A DNA stretch of 64,000 bases from NCBI GenBank assembly GCA_964251965.1, contig CAXULQ010000001.1, positions 434,001 to 498,000 of the forward strand, in the 5' to 3' direction. This DNA comes from Mucilaginibacter_A sp964251965 (GTDB lineage: Bacteria > Bacteroidota > Bacteroidia > Sphingobacteriales > Sphingobacteriaceae). The notes below the pieces were generated by a model. It was not told the origin of the DNA, ran no database searches, and saw only the letters and a program-made list of their open reading frames with translations. Made by a program: the position numbers and the translations under genes. Each line of letters starts with the position of its first letter. The stretch's first letter is position 1. This document shows, in pieces, positions 17,859-26,097 of the stretch.

Positions 17859-17987
17859 ATGGGCCGTTTATTCCAAAAAACAATAGTTGCTATTATGTTG
17901 ATCGCTTTTACCACAGGTGGATGCTCCAAGCAGCAGTATCGTTCCAAAAGTAAGCATTACCCGCACGACGTTCCTAAAAAACACTAA
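17859..17987 (+). CDS. Tiny lipoprotein, 42 residues
   Basis: A short gene starting ATG 17859 and ending TAA 17985. Residues 1-21 form a basic-hydrophobic signal (MGRLFQKTIVAIMLIAF), a lipobox-like TTGGC with Cys22 follows, and the tail is very basic and His-rich (SKHYPHDVPKKH). This layout is typical of small Bacteroidota surface lipoproteins. Function unknown. It stands alone between two divergent units. Confidence 0.6.
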   Translation: MGRLFQKTIVAIMLIAFTTGGCSKQQYRSKSKHYPHDVPKKH

Positions 17988-18057
17988 AATCGGCTACTGC
18001 TATTATTTTTCGTGTTTAAACAAATATTTGCTGCCGTTGTTAGGATGAAAATATCCG

Positions 18058-18687
18058 ATGAACAAAAACCGGCTCGAAGCTTTTTCTGATGGCGTATTTG
18101 CCATTGCCATTACCCTGCTAATTTTAAACGTAAAAGTACCCGATAAACAAAATATCAGTAACGGGCAGCTTAACCGAATATTGATTTCCGCTGCACCAAA
18201 ACTGCTAAGTTTTAGTTTTAGTTTTTTGGTGATCGGTGTTTTTTGGGTTGCCCATCACCGGATTTTTAGTTTCGTAAAAGTGGTAAACACCCCTTTGCTT
18301 TGGATGAACATTCTTTACCTAATGTTTATCGCGCTGGTTCCGTTCCCTGCTTCTATCCTGGCAGACAACTTTTTTTTGACAACTACAATTTTACTTTATA
18401 CCGGTACTTTGTTTATAATTTCTATGCTTAATTTCAGCATCCTCAAATACATTGTTAAAAATGATACGGTAAAACACGAAGCATTAACCAAAGAAGTATA
18501 TCACTCGGCTATTAAAACGGCTATTATTGGCCCTGTTTGTTATATATTTGCAGCAGTAAGCTGTTTTATCAGCGTTTATTTGAGCTTGTTTTTTATGACC
18601 TGCGCATTAATTTTTTACATCTTTTTCTCTGGTAATAACACCATGAGCAAAAAGTTAATTGACGTAGCAAAAGAAGACGTTAGTTAA
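18058..18687 (+). CDS. TMEM175-family potassium channel (DUF1211)
   Basis: A 209-residue membrane protein. The N-terminus carries the family hallmark RLEAFSDGVFAIAITLLIL (residues 5-23), in which the F-S-D motif of TM1 forms the ion filter in characterised bacterial TMEM175 proteins. About six transmembrane segments are visible in total. Bacterial members conduct K+ weakly selectively as tetramers. The gene is monocistronic and convergent with the E2 gene; a perfect-looking motif hairpin separates the two 3' ends. Confidence 0.85.
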   Translation: MNKNRLEAFSDGVFAIAITLLILNVKVPDKQNISNGQLNRILISAAPKLLSFSFSFLVIGVFWVAHHRIFSFVKVVNTPLLWMNILYLMFIALVPFPASILADNFFLTTTILLYTGTLFIISMLNFSILKYIVKNDTVKHEALTKEVYHSAIKTAIIGPVCYIFAAVSCFISVYLSLFFMTCALIFYIFFSGNNTMSKKLIDVAKEDVS

Positions 18688-18755
18688 ATTTGTTTTCGTA
18701 TAGGTTATTACGAGAAAAAGGCTAATCAATTCAAGGAAAGGAGCAAAATTTTTTA

Positions 18756-18792
18756 GATAGTAAAAGAAGCATTAAATACTTCTTTTACTATC
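18756..18792. terminator. Hairpin made of two inverted motif copies
   Basis: Left arm 18756-18772 and right arm 18776-18792 are reverse complements over 17 bases with one mismatch, leaving a 3-base loop. Each arm contains TRCTTCTTTTA. The hairpin lies between the convergent TMEM175 and E2 genes, and the right arm codes for the last residues of E2 (DSKRSI then stop). It probably serves as a terminator. Confidence 0.75.
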
Positions 18793-20157
18793 CCAATTTT
18801 CTAAGTAATCTGATACTTTTTTAAGGAACATTCCGCCAAGTGCACCGTCAACAATTCGATGATCATAAGAAAGCGACAAATACACAAGATGACGGATTGC
18901 AATCATGTCGCCTGATTCTGTTTCGATAACAGCCGGTTTTTTCTTGATCACACCGATAGCTAAAATTGCTGCTTGCGGTTGGTTGATAATTGGCGTTCCC
19001 ATAATGTTTCCGAAAGAACCAATATTAGTAATTGTAAAAGTGCCGTCTTTTACTTCTTCAGGCAATAGTTTATTGTTGCGGGCACGGTTTGCCAAATCGT
19101 TTACGGCTTTGGTTAAACCTAAAAGATTTAACGTATCTGCATTTTTTATGACCGGAACAATTAAATTTCCGTTGGGCAAAGCTGTTGCCATCCCGATATT
19201 AATATTTTTTTTACGGATAATTTGCGTTCCGTTTAAAGATACATTTACCATCGGCATATCTTTTAAAGCTTTGGCAACCGCTTCCACTAAAACAGGCGTG
19301 TACGTAATTTTTTCGCCTTCCCGTTTTTCAAACGCTGTTTTATGTTTTTCGCGCCACAGCACTAAATTAGTTACATCAGTTTCGATAAATGAAGTTACAT
19401 GCGGAGAAGTTTGCTTGCTAACGACCATATGATCAGCAATTATTTTGCGCATTCGGTCCATTTCAATAATCTCATCCCCGGCAGAAACAATTGGGGCAGC
19501 GCGATGGACGGGTTTTACTGCCGACTGCGTTTCAGTTTCAGCTTCTGTTTTTGCAGCAGCAATTTCCTTTTGTTTCGGTAAGTTATCAGATTTTTTATTT
19601 TGCAGGTAATCCAGCAAGTCGTCTTTAGTTAACCTTCCTTCGGCACCAGTTCCAGAAATCTGGTCGAGTTCATCCTGTTTGATATTTTCCTGCGCAGCAA
19701 TACTTCGCACTAAGGGAGAGTAAAAACGGATACTGTCTTTTACTACTGATTGGACAACTGGTTTCGGCTGTAAAAATTCTAAACCTGGGATTGGTTGGGC
19801 CGATACTTCTTTTACCGGTACTTTTTCTGCGGATGCTTCTTTTACCGGTATATTTTCCTGTTTAGAAAGTACAGGTTCGGATGTTTCTTTTGGTGCTTCT
19901 GGTTTTTGTTGTTCGGGTTCGGTTTCAATTAAAGCGATCACTGCCCCAACCTGCACTACCTCATCTTCTTTAAATAATTGCTCTTTTAGCTTTCCTTTTA
20001 CGGGAGAAGAAACTTCCGAATCTACTTTATCCGTTGCAATTTCTACTACGGCATCGTCTGGTTCAATTAATTCGCCAGGCGCTTTCAGCCATTTAATCAC
20101 CGTAGCTTCGGCAACGCTTTCGCCCATTTTCGGCAGTAACAATTCGTATAAGGCCAT
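18772..20157 (-). CDS. 2-oxo acid dehydrogenase E2 (dihydrolipoyl acyltransferase)
   Basis: The acyl-transferring core of a 2-oxo acid dehydrogenase complex, probably branched-chain 2-oxo acid or pyruvate. An N-terminal lipoyl domain carries Lys44 in EIATDKVDSEV. A Pro/Glu/Lys-rich linker (about 80-135) follows, then the peripheral-subunit-binding domain (FYSPLVRSIAAQ, GTGAEGRLTKDD; about 145-185), a second linker, and the catalytic domain ending with YDHRIVDGALGG, which contains the active-site His. The linker contains two motif copies that encode PVKEA and PVKEV. E1 and E3 genes are not nearby, so the substrate stays open. It has its own promoter in the end of cinA. Confidence 0.9.
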   Translation of the reverse strand: MALYELLLPKMGESVAEATVIKWLKAPGELIEPDDAVVEIATDKVDSEVSSPVKGKLKEQLFKEDEVVQVGAVIALIETEPEQQKPEAPKETSEPVLSKQENIPVKEASAEKVPVKEVSAQPIPGLEFLQPKPVVQSVVKDSIRFYSPLVRSIAAQENIKQDELDQISGTGAEGRLTKDDLLDYLQNKKSDNLPKQKEIAAAKTEAETETQSAVKPVHRAAPIVSAGDEIIEMDRMRKIIADHMVVSKQTSPHVTSFIETDVTNLVLWREKHKTAFEKREGEKITYTPVLVEAVAKALKDMPMVNVSLNGTQIIRKKNINIGMATALPNGNLIVPVIKNADTLNLLGLTKAVNDLANRARNNKLLPEEVKDGTFTITNIGSFGNIMGTPIINQPQAAILAIGVIKKKPAVIETESGDMIAIRHLVYLSLSYDHRIVDGALGGMFLKKVSDYLENWDSKRSI

Positions 20158-20170
20158 ATTTTTATTGATC

Positions 20171-20200
20171 CAAAAGTACGTTTTATTGTTTGTTATGCAA
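20171..20200 (-). promoter_or_regulatory. Promoter of the E2 gene
   Basis: Read on the minus strand, TTG (20200-20198) and TACTTTTG (20178-20171) are 19 bases apart, an exact fit to the Bacteroidota consensus. It overlaps the last codons of cinA. The leader before ATG 20157 would be under 10 bases. Confidence 0.6.
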
Positions 20201-21440
20201 TTGGTTCGCGCAGCAGTTTCAGCAGATTGCCCATGGCAGTTATGGCAGTACGTTCAATATTTTGTGCGCGTTTAGTCCCGAAAACATATTTTTTGGCGAT
20301 GGTTTTTCCTTTTCGGGCAACGGCAATCCAAACCGTTCCAACCGGTTTATCAGGCGTGCCGCCATCCGGACCGGCAATTCCGGTTACGGCAATGGCATAA
20401 TCCGAAGAAAAATTTTGTAAAGCACCTTCCACCATTTCCCGCACCGTTTCTTCACTTACTGCACCGGTTTGCCATAAAGTATCATTGTTTACACCAAGCA
20501 TTCTTTCTTTCATCTCGTAAGAATAAGAAACTGCGCCGCCAACGAAAACGCTGGAAGCGCCAGGCAAACTGGTAAACAAATGTGCCAGATAACCGCCTGT
20601 GCAGCTTTCGGCAAGCGACAAAGTTTGCTTATTTTTTGCCATTAAAAGAAGTATCACTTTCTCCAGCGGAATATCTTCTGTTGCCGCTACAACCGGGCCG
20701 AGCCGTTCTGTTATTTTTTTGGTTTGAATTTCCAGTTGCTGTTTCAGCTTTTCTTCGTTATCGCCATAAGCACTTAAACGTAAGCGGACTAAACCCAGTT
20801 TCGGCAAATAGGCTAATTTGATTTCTGGTGGAAGCTGGTCTTCAATATCTGCAATCCGTTCGGCCAAAAAAGATTCTCCTTCGCCAACGGTTAAAATAGT
20901 TTGATGCAAAATTTTTGGCAGGTTAAAAGAAGCTTTCAATTTTGGCAAAACCAGGTCTTCCATCAAATACATCATTTCGTGCGGCACGCCAGGCATCGAA
21001 ACAAAAACCTTTCCGTTTTCCTGAAACCACATGCCGGGCGCTGTTCCGTTTTTGTTCAGCAAAACCTCGCAGTTTTCGGGAACATCAGCTTGTTTAATAT
21101 TCACCTCTAACAAAGGACGATTGAAACGGGCGAAAATACGGGCAACATTGTCCAGCGTTTCCTGGTCTCGCTTCATCCCAACTTTAAAATACTCGGCCAA
21201 AGTAGTTTTGGTAATATCATCTTTTGTTGGCCCAAGTCCGCCTGTCATCAAAATTAAATCGGCCCGTTCCGATGCTTCTTTTAGGGCAGCAAAAATATGT
21301 TCGCGGTTATCGGAAATGGAGGAGATTTGTTTAACGCGGATTCCGGCAGCGTTTAACTGCTGCGCCATCCAGGCCGAATTACTGTCGATAATTTGTCCGA
21401 TCAGGATTTCATCTCCAATCGTAATAATTTCTGCTAACAT
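20193..21440 (-). CDS. cinA: CinA-like protein with nicotinamide-nucleotide amidase domain
   Basis: A 415-residue fusion of an N-terminal MoCF-biosynthesis-like domain (ITIGDEILIGQIIDSNS, then MTGGLGPTKDD at about 65-75) and a C-terminal CinA amidase domain (LSLAESCTGGYLAHLFT, about 275-291, with the catalytic Ser/Lys region). It hydrolyses nicotinamide mononucleotide to recycle pyridine nucleotides; the first domain is linked to ADP-ribose pyrophosphatase activity. The name 'competence/damage-inducible' is historical and does not by itself show competence. It starts 2 bases after the lptD-like gene and is co-transcribed with it. Confidence 0.93.
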   Translation of the reverse strand: MLAEIITIGDEILIGQIIDSNSAWMAQQLNAAGIRVKQISSISDNREHIFAALKEASERADLILMTGGLGPTKDDITKTTLAEYFKVGMKRDQETLDNVARIFARFNRPLLEVNIKQADVPENCEVLLNKNGTAPGMWFQENGKVFVSMPGVPHEMMYLMEDLVLPKLKASFNLPKILHQTILTVGEGESFLAERIADIEDQLPPEIKLAYLPKLGLVRLRLSAYGDNEEKLKQQLEIQTKKITERLGPVVAATEDIPLEKVILLLMAKNKQTLSLAESCTGGYLAHLFTSLPGASSVFVGGAVSYSYEMKERMLGVNNDTLWQTGAVSEETVREMVEGALQNFSSDYAIAVTGIAGPDGGTPDKPVGTVWIAVARKGKTIAKKYVFGTKRAQNIERTAITAMGNLLKLLREPIA

Positions 21441-21442
21441 TT

Positions 21443-24238
21443 TTAATAGTTGTTGTAGTAATCTTTTCGCTTGTTCAGCTTTAATGTTTGCAAAATAGAT
21501 GCTTTAACCCGCAAATCAACACTGTAATATTTGTAATAACCAAAAGGGATCCATTGGAAAGACAAATTCCAGCAATGCAAATCCCGGTAAATGGATAAAG
21601 ATGTTGTGCTTACTTTGTTCAACCTAAAATCGTAACCTGTTGTGTATTGCAGTTTCCATTTCGGGGTTACGTTAAAATCGCCGTTAATATTTGCAGCATT
21701 GCTAACGTAGGTAGCAATGCCGGAGTTTGAATAAGTAAAACTGTAACTTACGGAAACATTCCAAGGAATATTAAAATCGACATACGCGTTTGGATCGCTG
21801 TTGATCATGGCAAGTTGACTAGCCTGCTGCGGGTTAATGCCTTGTAAAGTATTGTTTAAATTTTGTTGCTTTTGCTGGTTCTGTGTTTTGATGGCATTAG
21901 AATTTAAACTGAAATTGGTTGATACAGAAAAAGCCGTTAAACGCGGCAACTTGCCGGCCTCCAAAGTGTATTGGTTAATTCGCCTGCCGTATTTAACTAA
22001 TTGGCCATTGCTGATTGAATCTCGCACAATAGTTGTGTAAGGATCGAAAATACCGCTAAAGTTGATGCCCAATTTTTGATTGAACAAAGCGGTACGGCCA
22101 GAAACACTGATTGGGGAAAGTTTTAAAGAGTCGGCAACAAAATTATAAAAGGTTGAAAAAGACAAACCTTGCAAAATCGGTACTTTTCGGTCTGTATTAG
22201 TTGTATCGGTACTTTTTGCCCTTACTTTTGCTTCAATTGTATTATCAACGCTTAAAGCTAACCCTGCTGATCTCCCACCGGACGGACCTTGATAAAGTGA
22301 ATTAGCAAAAATAGAATAACGTGTTAATGCATAAGGATAAGGAATAGCAGGGCTGCTAACCACGTTTTGATAATAGCCATAAGAATTATTGTTATAATCT
22401 GGTCTATACTGGAAACTGAGCGAAGGCGTCATTGTATGGCGGATTGCTTTCAACCTTCCTCCCTTAAAATTTATCGTTCCATAAAGTTTGGTGGATAAAC
22501 CGGTACTTAGACCGTAACTTCCAGCCCGCCTGAAACCAGGAACAGTATCTGTTACTAAAGAATCTGCTCCCGAAGTACTACCTCTTGCATAACGCTTCCT
22601 AATTGTTTGTAAAAAATCAACCTCTGAGTAATTTACACTCGAACTAAACTGAAAGTATTTAAAAACATTCAGGCTTAAACTAACCGGAATAGCTTGCTGA
22701 AAACCGTTTTGAAATCTTCTGAATATAGTCTTGGAAAAAAATTGAGATTCTGGAATGGAAGTAACCTGGTTATCGCCTGTTAAAGTATATTGAACGTTGA
22801 TCCGCTGATACCATTTTTGCTGGCCAACCCGGTTTTTGTTATCAAAAGGATTAATACTGGCCATGTTAAAGGTAAAACTCGGCAAATCCAAGGTAATTGT
22901 TTTGGTGGATAAATTTTGACTGTGGTTGGCACTTGCCGTAAAGTTAAAAGGTGTCCCGGCCCAGGTTTTACTATAGGCAATACTGGAGCGCAAAGTATTT
23001 GTGGTTAAAGCTATTAAGTTATAATTAACCGTACTGGCGTTATTGCTATAATAAGTACCTGTACCGGCGTTAACAGAAGCACTGAAAGTACTTCCGGGAT
23101 TTGCGTTTGGGTTTTGTGTGTGCGACCAACGGATGTTAAAATCTTTTGATGCCGGATCTGTTGATAATCCATATTTATGGTAGCCATAACTAAACACAAA
23201 ATTGCCGGAGTATTTATATCGGTCAAAATAGCGTACATCACTGCTCAACTCAAAAGAACCTTTAGAATAAATGGAGCCGTAATTTGTTATATCGAGTTTA
23301 TCGCCAAAAGGAATGTAATAACCAAAATTGCGCAGGTTAAAACCCAAGGTGGCATCTTCGCCAAAACTTGGCAAAATAATACCGGAAGTCCTTCTATCCG
23401 GCTTGGGGAAAAAGCCAAAAGGGATGGCAAAGGGCAACGGTACGCCTTCAATTTCCAAATAAGCAGGCCCGGAAATAATCTGGTTTTTCTCTGCAATGCC
23501 TTTGGTAATAACAATACCAAAATGCGTATCCGGATACGGCAAACTACAAGTACTGAAAAGGATATTACGGTAAGCAATTTCGTCTTCGTTTAACTTTTTG
23601 GCCTGTCCGCCCGAAATATAATTGCCCTGCTGCTCAGAAAAAGCCTGGTAAATTTTAGCCTTTTTGGTGATATAATCAAACACTAAAGAATCTGCCGTTA
23701 CAGGGCTTTCATTTTTTTGTTTGAGGATGGGTTTGCCAGAATAACGCTTAGTTTTAGGATTAACAAAACCTCTGGCATAAGCAAGATGGTTTCTTTGGTC
23801 AAGCCGGATATAATCTGCATCAATTGCGGCATCTTCATAAGTGATCCTCGCGCGCCCATATAAATAAACAATGTTGTTGATATTATCTGTAATGATAGAA
23901 TCTTCAGCCGTATATTTTACGGTAGAATTTAATCCGCCTTTAGATTTTGTAGTATCCGTTTTTGATTTTGTGGTATCCGTTTTTGATACTGTTTTTACAC
24001 CTGTTTTTTTTCTGCGTGATTTCCCTTTTGCAGGCACAGAATCTCGTTGCAAAAGTGCCCTGTCCCGTTTTTTGGAAGAATCTAAACGGATGATCGTATC
24101 CCTTCCAATTAATTTATAATTTTTGGTGAAACCGGTAATGGAGGAAGAAAAAGCTGAAAAAAAACAAATTATGATGAACAGTACAGGAAAAAGAAGCTTT
24201 ATAAATTTCAAAATCAATTTTGAATAGTATTTTTGCAA
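21443..24238 (-). CDS. LptD-like LPS-assembly outer-membrane protein
   Basis: A 931-residue outer-membrane protein of the Bacteroidota LptD type. An N-terminal hydrophobic segment (about 10-35) is followed by a basic Ser/Lys/Thr linker with a tandem TKSKTDTTKSK repeat, then an OstA/LptA-like domain (SIITDNINNIVYLYGRARITYEDAAIDADY, in two pieces of repeated strand pattern), and a long stretch of alternating strands with aromatic ends that should form the barrel. It inserts lipopolysaccharide into the outer leaflet. It overlaps the amidase start region divergently and leads an operon with cinA. Confidence 0.85.
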   Translation of the reverse strand: MQKYYSKLILKFIKLLFPVLFIIICFFSAFSSSITGFTKNYKLIGRDTIIRLDSSKKRDRALLQRDSVPAKGKSRRKKTGVKTVSKTDTTKSKTDTTKSKGGLNSTVKYTAEDSIITDNINNIVYLYGRARITYEDAAIDADYIRLDQRNHLAYARGFVNPKTKRYSGKPILKQKNESPVTADSLVFDYITKKAKIYQAFSEQQGNYISGGQAKKLNEDEIAYRNILFSTCSLPYPDTHFGIVITKGIAEKNQIISGPAYLEIEGVPLPFAIPFGFFPKPDRRTSGIILPSFGEDATLGFNLRNFGYYIPFGDKLDITNYGSIYSKGSFELSSDVRYFDRYKYSGNFVFSYGYHKYGLSTDPASKDFNIRWSHTQNPNANPGSTFSASVNAGTGTYYSNNASTVNYNLIALTTNTLRSSIAYSKTWAGTPFNFTASANHSQNLSTKTITLDLPSFTFNMASINPFDNKNRVGQQKWYQRINVQYTLTGDNQVTSIPESQFFSKTIFRRFQNGFQQAIPVSLSLNVFKYFQFSSSVNYSEVDFLQTIRKRYARGSTSGADSLVTDTVPGFRRAGSYGLSTGLSTKLYGTINFKGGRLKAIRHTMTPSLSFQYRPDYNNNSYGYYQNVVSSPAIPYPYALTRYSIFANSLYQGPSGGRSAGLALSVDNTIEAKVRAKSTDTTNTDRKVPILQGLSFSTFYNFVADSLKLSPISVSGRTALFNQKLGINFSGIFDPYTTIVRDSISNGQLVKYGRRINQYTLEAGKLPRLTAFSVSTNFSLNSNAIKTQNQQKQQNLNNTLQGINPQQASQLAMINSDPNAYVDFNIPWNVSVSYSFTYSNSGIATYVSNAANINGDFNVTPKWKLQYTTGYDFRLNKVSTTSLSIYRDLHCWNLSFQWIPFGYYKYYSVDLRVKASILQTLKLNKRKDYYNNY
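24228..24235 (+). promoter_or_regulatory. Candidate -7 box of the amidase gene
   Basis: TATTTTTG fits TAnnTTTG and places the transcript start about 25 bases before the ATG at 24266. No good -33 TTG partner is seen. Confidence 0.35.
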
Positions 24239-24265
24239 AGTATGTTATGTGCGGTCTCAAAATTA

Positions 24266-25111
24266 ATGAAAAATAAAACATTGAAAAGGCTCATTTATTG
24301 TTTAACAATTTTTAACCTATTTATTGCCACTACTTCTTTTATCGAAGAAAAACCAATAAAGCCGGATACTACCGAAAATAACCGTTTCAAAATAAAAACC
24401 ATCGTGGTTGACGCCGGACATGGCGGCCGCCGTACAGGTGCTTCCGGTTCTTTTTCTTTAGAAAAAGATGTAACGCTTGCCATCGCTTTTAAGTTACAAA
24501 AAGCGATACAAAGCGAAATGAAAGACATTAAAGTGGTAATGACACGCACCAATGGCGAAGATGTGGACTGGCAAAAAAGATCGGACATTGCCAATGAAGC
24601 TAAAGGGAACCTGTTTATTTCTATACATTGCAATTCTCTGCCAGATAAAGTATCCACTGTGCGCGGCAAACGGGTAAGGGTTCCGGATCGTTCAGGCAAA
24701 GGTGTTTTGGTATTAGTTTACGGTTTTCATCGTACAAAAGAGGAAGAAAAAGCTATCCGGGAAAACCTGATCGATACAGATGATTCGGAAATGAACAGCG
24801 GTTTTGACCCGAATGACCCCACTTCAACTATTTTAATGAATGCGTATAAAAATAAATACCGTAAACAAAGCATTCGTTTTGCTGATTTGGTAAACAATGA
24901 ATTTGTAGAAACCGATGGCCGCCACAGTAATGGTGTAATTGAGCAGGGCGTTTTGGTTTTATGCCACAGCGCAATGCCTTCGGTTTTAATTGAAACTGGT
25001 TTTATTAACAACCCTGACGACGAAAAATATTTAAATTCTGATGAAGGCCAGGAAGAAATAGTAAATTCCATTGTGCGTGCCATTGTTAAATACCGCAAGG
25101 AAAATGAATAA
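24266..25111 (+). CDS. N-acetylmuramoyl-L-alanine amidase (Amidase_3)
   Basis: This zinc enzyme cleaves the stem peptide from N-acetylmuramic acid in peptidoglycan. The start is put at ATG 24266 (MKNKTLKRLIYCL), which gives a signal peptide; the frame reaches back to a TTG at 24233. Catalytic-domain marks are VVDAGHGGRRTGASG (first His), the Glu in the FSLEKDV region, ISIHCNS (second His) and VLIETGFINNPDD (catalytic Glu). At 281 residues it is a single domain without a visible cell-wall-binding module. The MlaD gene follows 27 bases on, so both are envelope genes in one unit. Confidence 0.9.
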   Translation: MKNKTLKRLIYCLTIFNLFIATTSFIEEKPIKPDTTENNRFKIKTIVVDAGHGGRRTGASGSFSLEKDVTLAIAFKLQKAIQSEMKDIKVVMTRTNGEDVDWQKRSDIANEAKGNLFISIHCNSLPDKVSTVRGKRVRVPDRSGKGVLVLVYGFHRTKEEEKAIRENLIDTDDSEMNSGFDPNDPTSTILMNAYKNKYRKQSIRFADLVNNEFVETDGRHSNGVIEQGVLVLCHSAMPSVLIETGFINNPDDEKYLNSDEGQEEIVNSIVRAIVKYRKENE

Positions 25112-25138
25112 CCATAAATTTTATCTAATTATCATATT

Positions 25139-26086
25139 TTGAAAGTATCTAACGAAACCAAAATCGGTGCACTTACAGCCATTGCCATTACCGTACTTAT
25201 TTTAGGGTATAATTTTTTAAGAGGGAATGACATTTTGTCGAGGGAGCAGCGTTTTTATTCTATTTATAGTCACGTTGATGGACTTAATGTTTCTAAACCC
25301 GTTTTGGTAAACGGTTTTCAAATTGGACGGGTTTCTGACATGAAACTACAGCCAGGCGGAAAAACGGTTGTTGAATTTAAGATTAATAAAGATTATCCTA
25401 TTCCGGAAAACTCCGTTGCGAGGTTGATCAGCACAGATTTATTGGGCAACAAAGCAATAGAATTTGAGTTAGGAAACAGCACCGTTTTTGCGGAGAACAA
25501 AGATACCTTGCGGGCTAATGTAGAAAGAAGTTTGGCCGAAACGGTACAACCGGTACAGAAAAAAGCAGAAACGATTATTGCCAAAATGGATTCGTTATTA
25601 ACTTCTGTAAACACAATTTTAAACCCTGCCTTCCAAAAAAATGTTGACCGCTCCTTTAAAAGTATTGCCACAACTTTGGAAACGATAGAAGGCACAACTA
25701 AAAAAGTTGACGGTTTAGTTGGCACAGAAGGTGGCCGCGTTGGTAAGATCTTAGCTAACTTTGAATCGATATCCAGTAACTTACGCAACAACAACGAACA
25801 TATTACGCACATCGTTTCTAATTTTGACCAGCTTAGTAATCAAGTTGCCAAAACAAATATTCAGGAAACACTAACGAACGCCAACAAAGCTATAACCGAT
25901 TTACAAGCCGCCATCAGCAAAATTAATAATGGCAAAGGTTCTATTAGTTTATTGCTGAACGACGATAAGTTGTATAACAATTTAAATAACTCCGCAGCAG
26001 ACTTGGATAAACTGATGCAGGATTTAAAAGCTAACCCTAAACGCTATGTTAGTTTCTCTGTTTTCGGCGGCAAAAAAAATGATTGA
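25139..26086 (+). CDS. MlaD/MCE-family lipid transport protein
   Basis: A 315-residue protein with one N-terminal transmembrane helix (IGALTAIAITVLILGYNFL, about 9-27). An MCE domain follows (about 35-110, with VSKPVLVNGFQIGRVSDM), then a long helical tail (about 140-310) with hydrophobic repeats. MlaD-like proteins carry phospholipids between membranes as hexamers with an MlaEF ABC transporter; those partners are not seen here. The start is TTG at 25139, because no ATG lies near the N-terminal homology. The stop codon abuts a motif copy that fills the whole gap to the RNase Z stop. Confidence 0.85.
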   Translation: MKVSNETKIGALTAIAITVLILGYNFLRGNDILSREQRFYSIYSHVDGLNVSKPVLVNGFQIGRVSDMKLQPGGKTVVEFKINKDYPIPENSVARLISTDLLGNKAIEFELGNSTVFAENKDTLRANVERSLAETVQPVQKKAETIIAKMDSLLTSVNTILNPAFQKNVDRSFKSIATTLETIEGTTKKVDGLVGTEGGRVGKILANFESISSNLRNNNEHITHIVSNFDQLSNQVAKTNIQETLTNANKAITDLQAAISKINNGKGSISLLLNDDKLYNNLNNSAADLDKLMQDLKANPKRYVSFSVFGGKKND

Positions 26087-26097
26087 TAAAAGAAGCA
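26087..26097 (-). repeat. Dispersed motif copy filling a convergent gap
   Basis: The 11 bases are exactly the interval between the MlaD stop (TGA 26084-26086) and the RNase Z stop (26098-26100 read on the minus strand). Confidence 0.8.

Noticed and set aside
20193..21440. cinA as evidence that the strain is naturally competent
   Set aside because: The name is historical; the protein is a pyridine-nucleotide salvage enzyme found in most bacteria. It does not support the uptake-sequence idea by itself.
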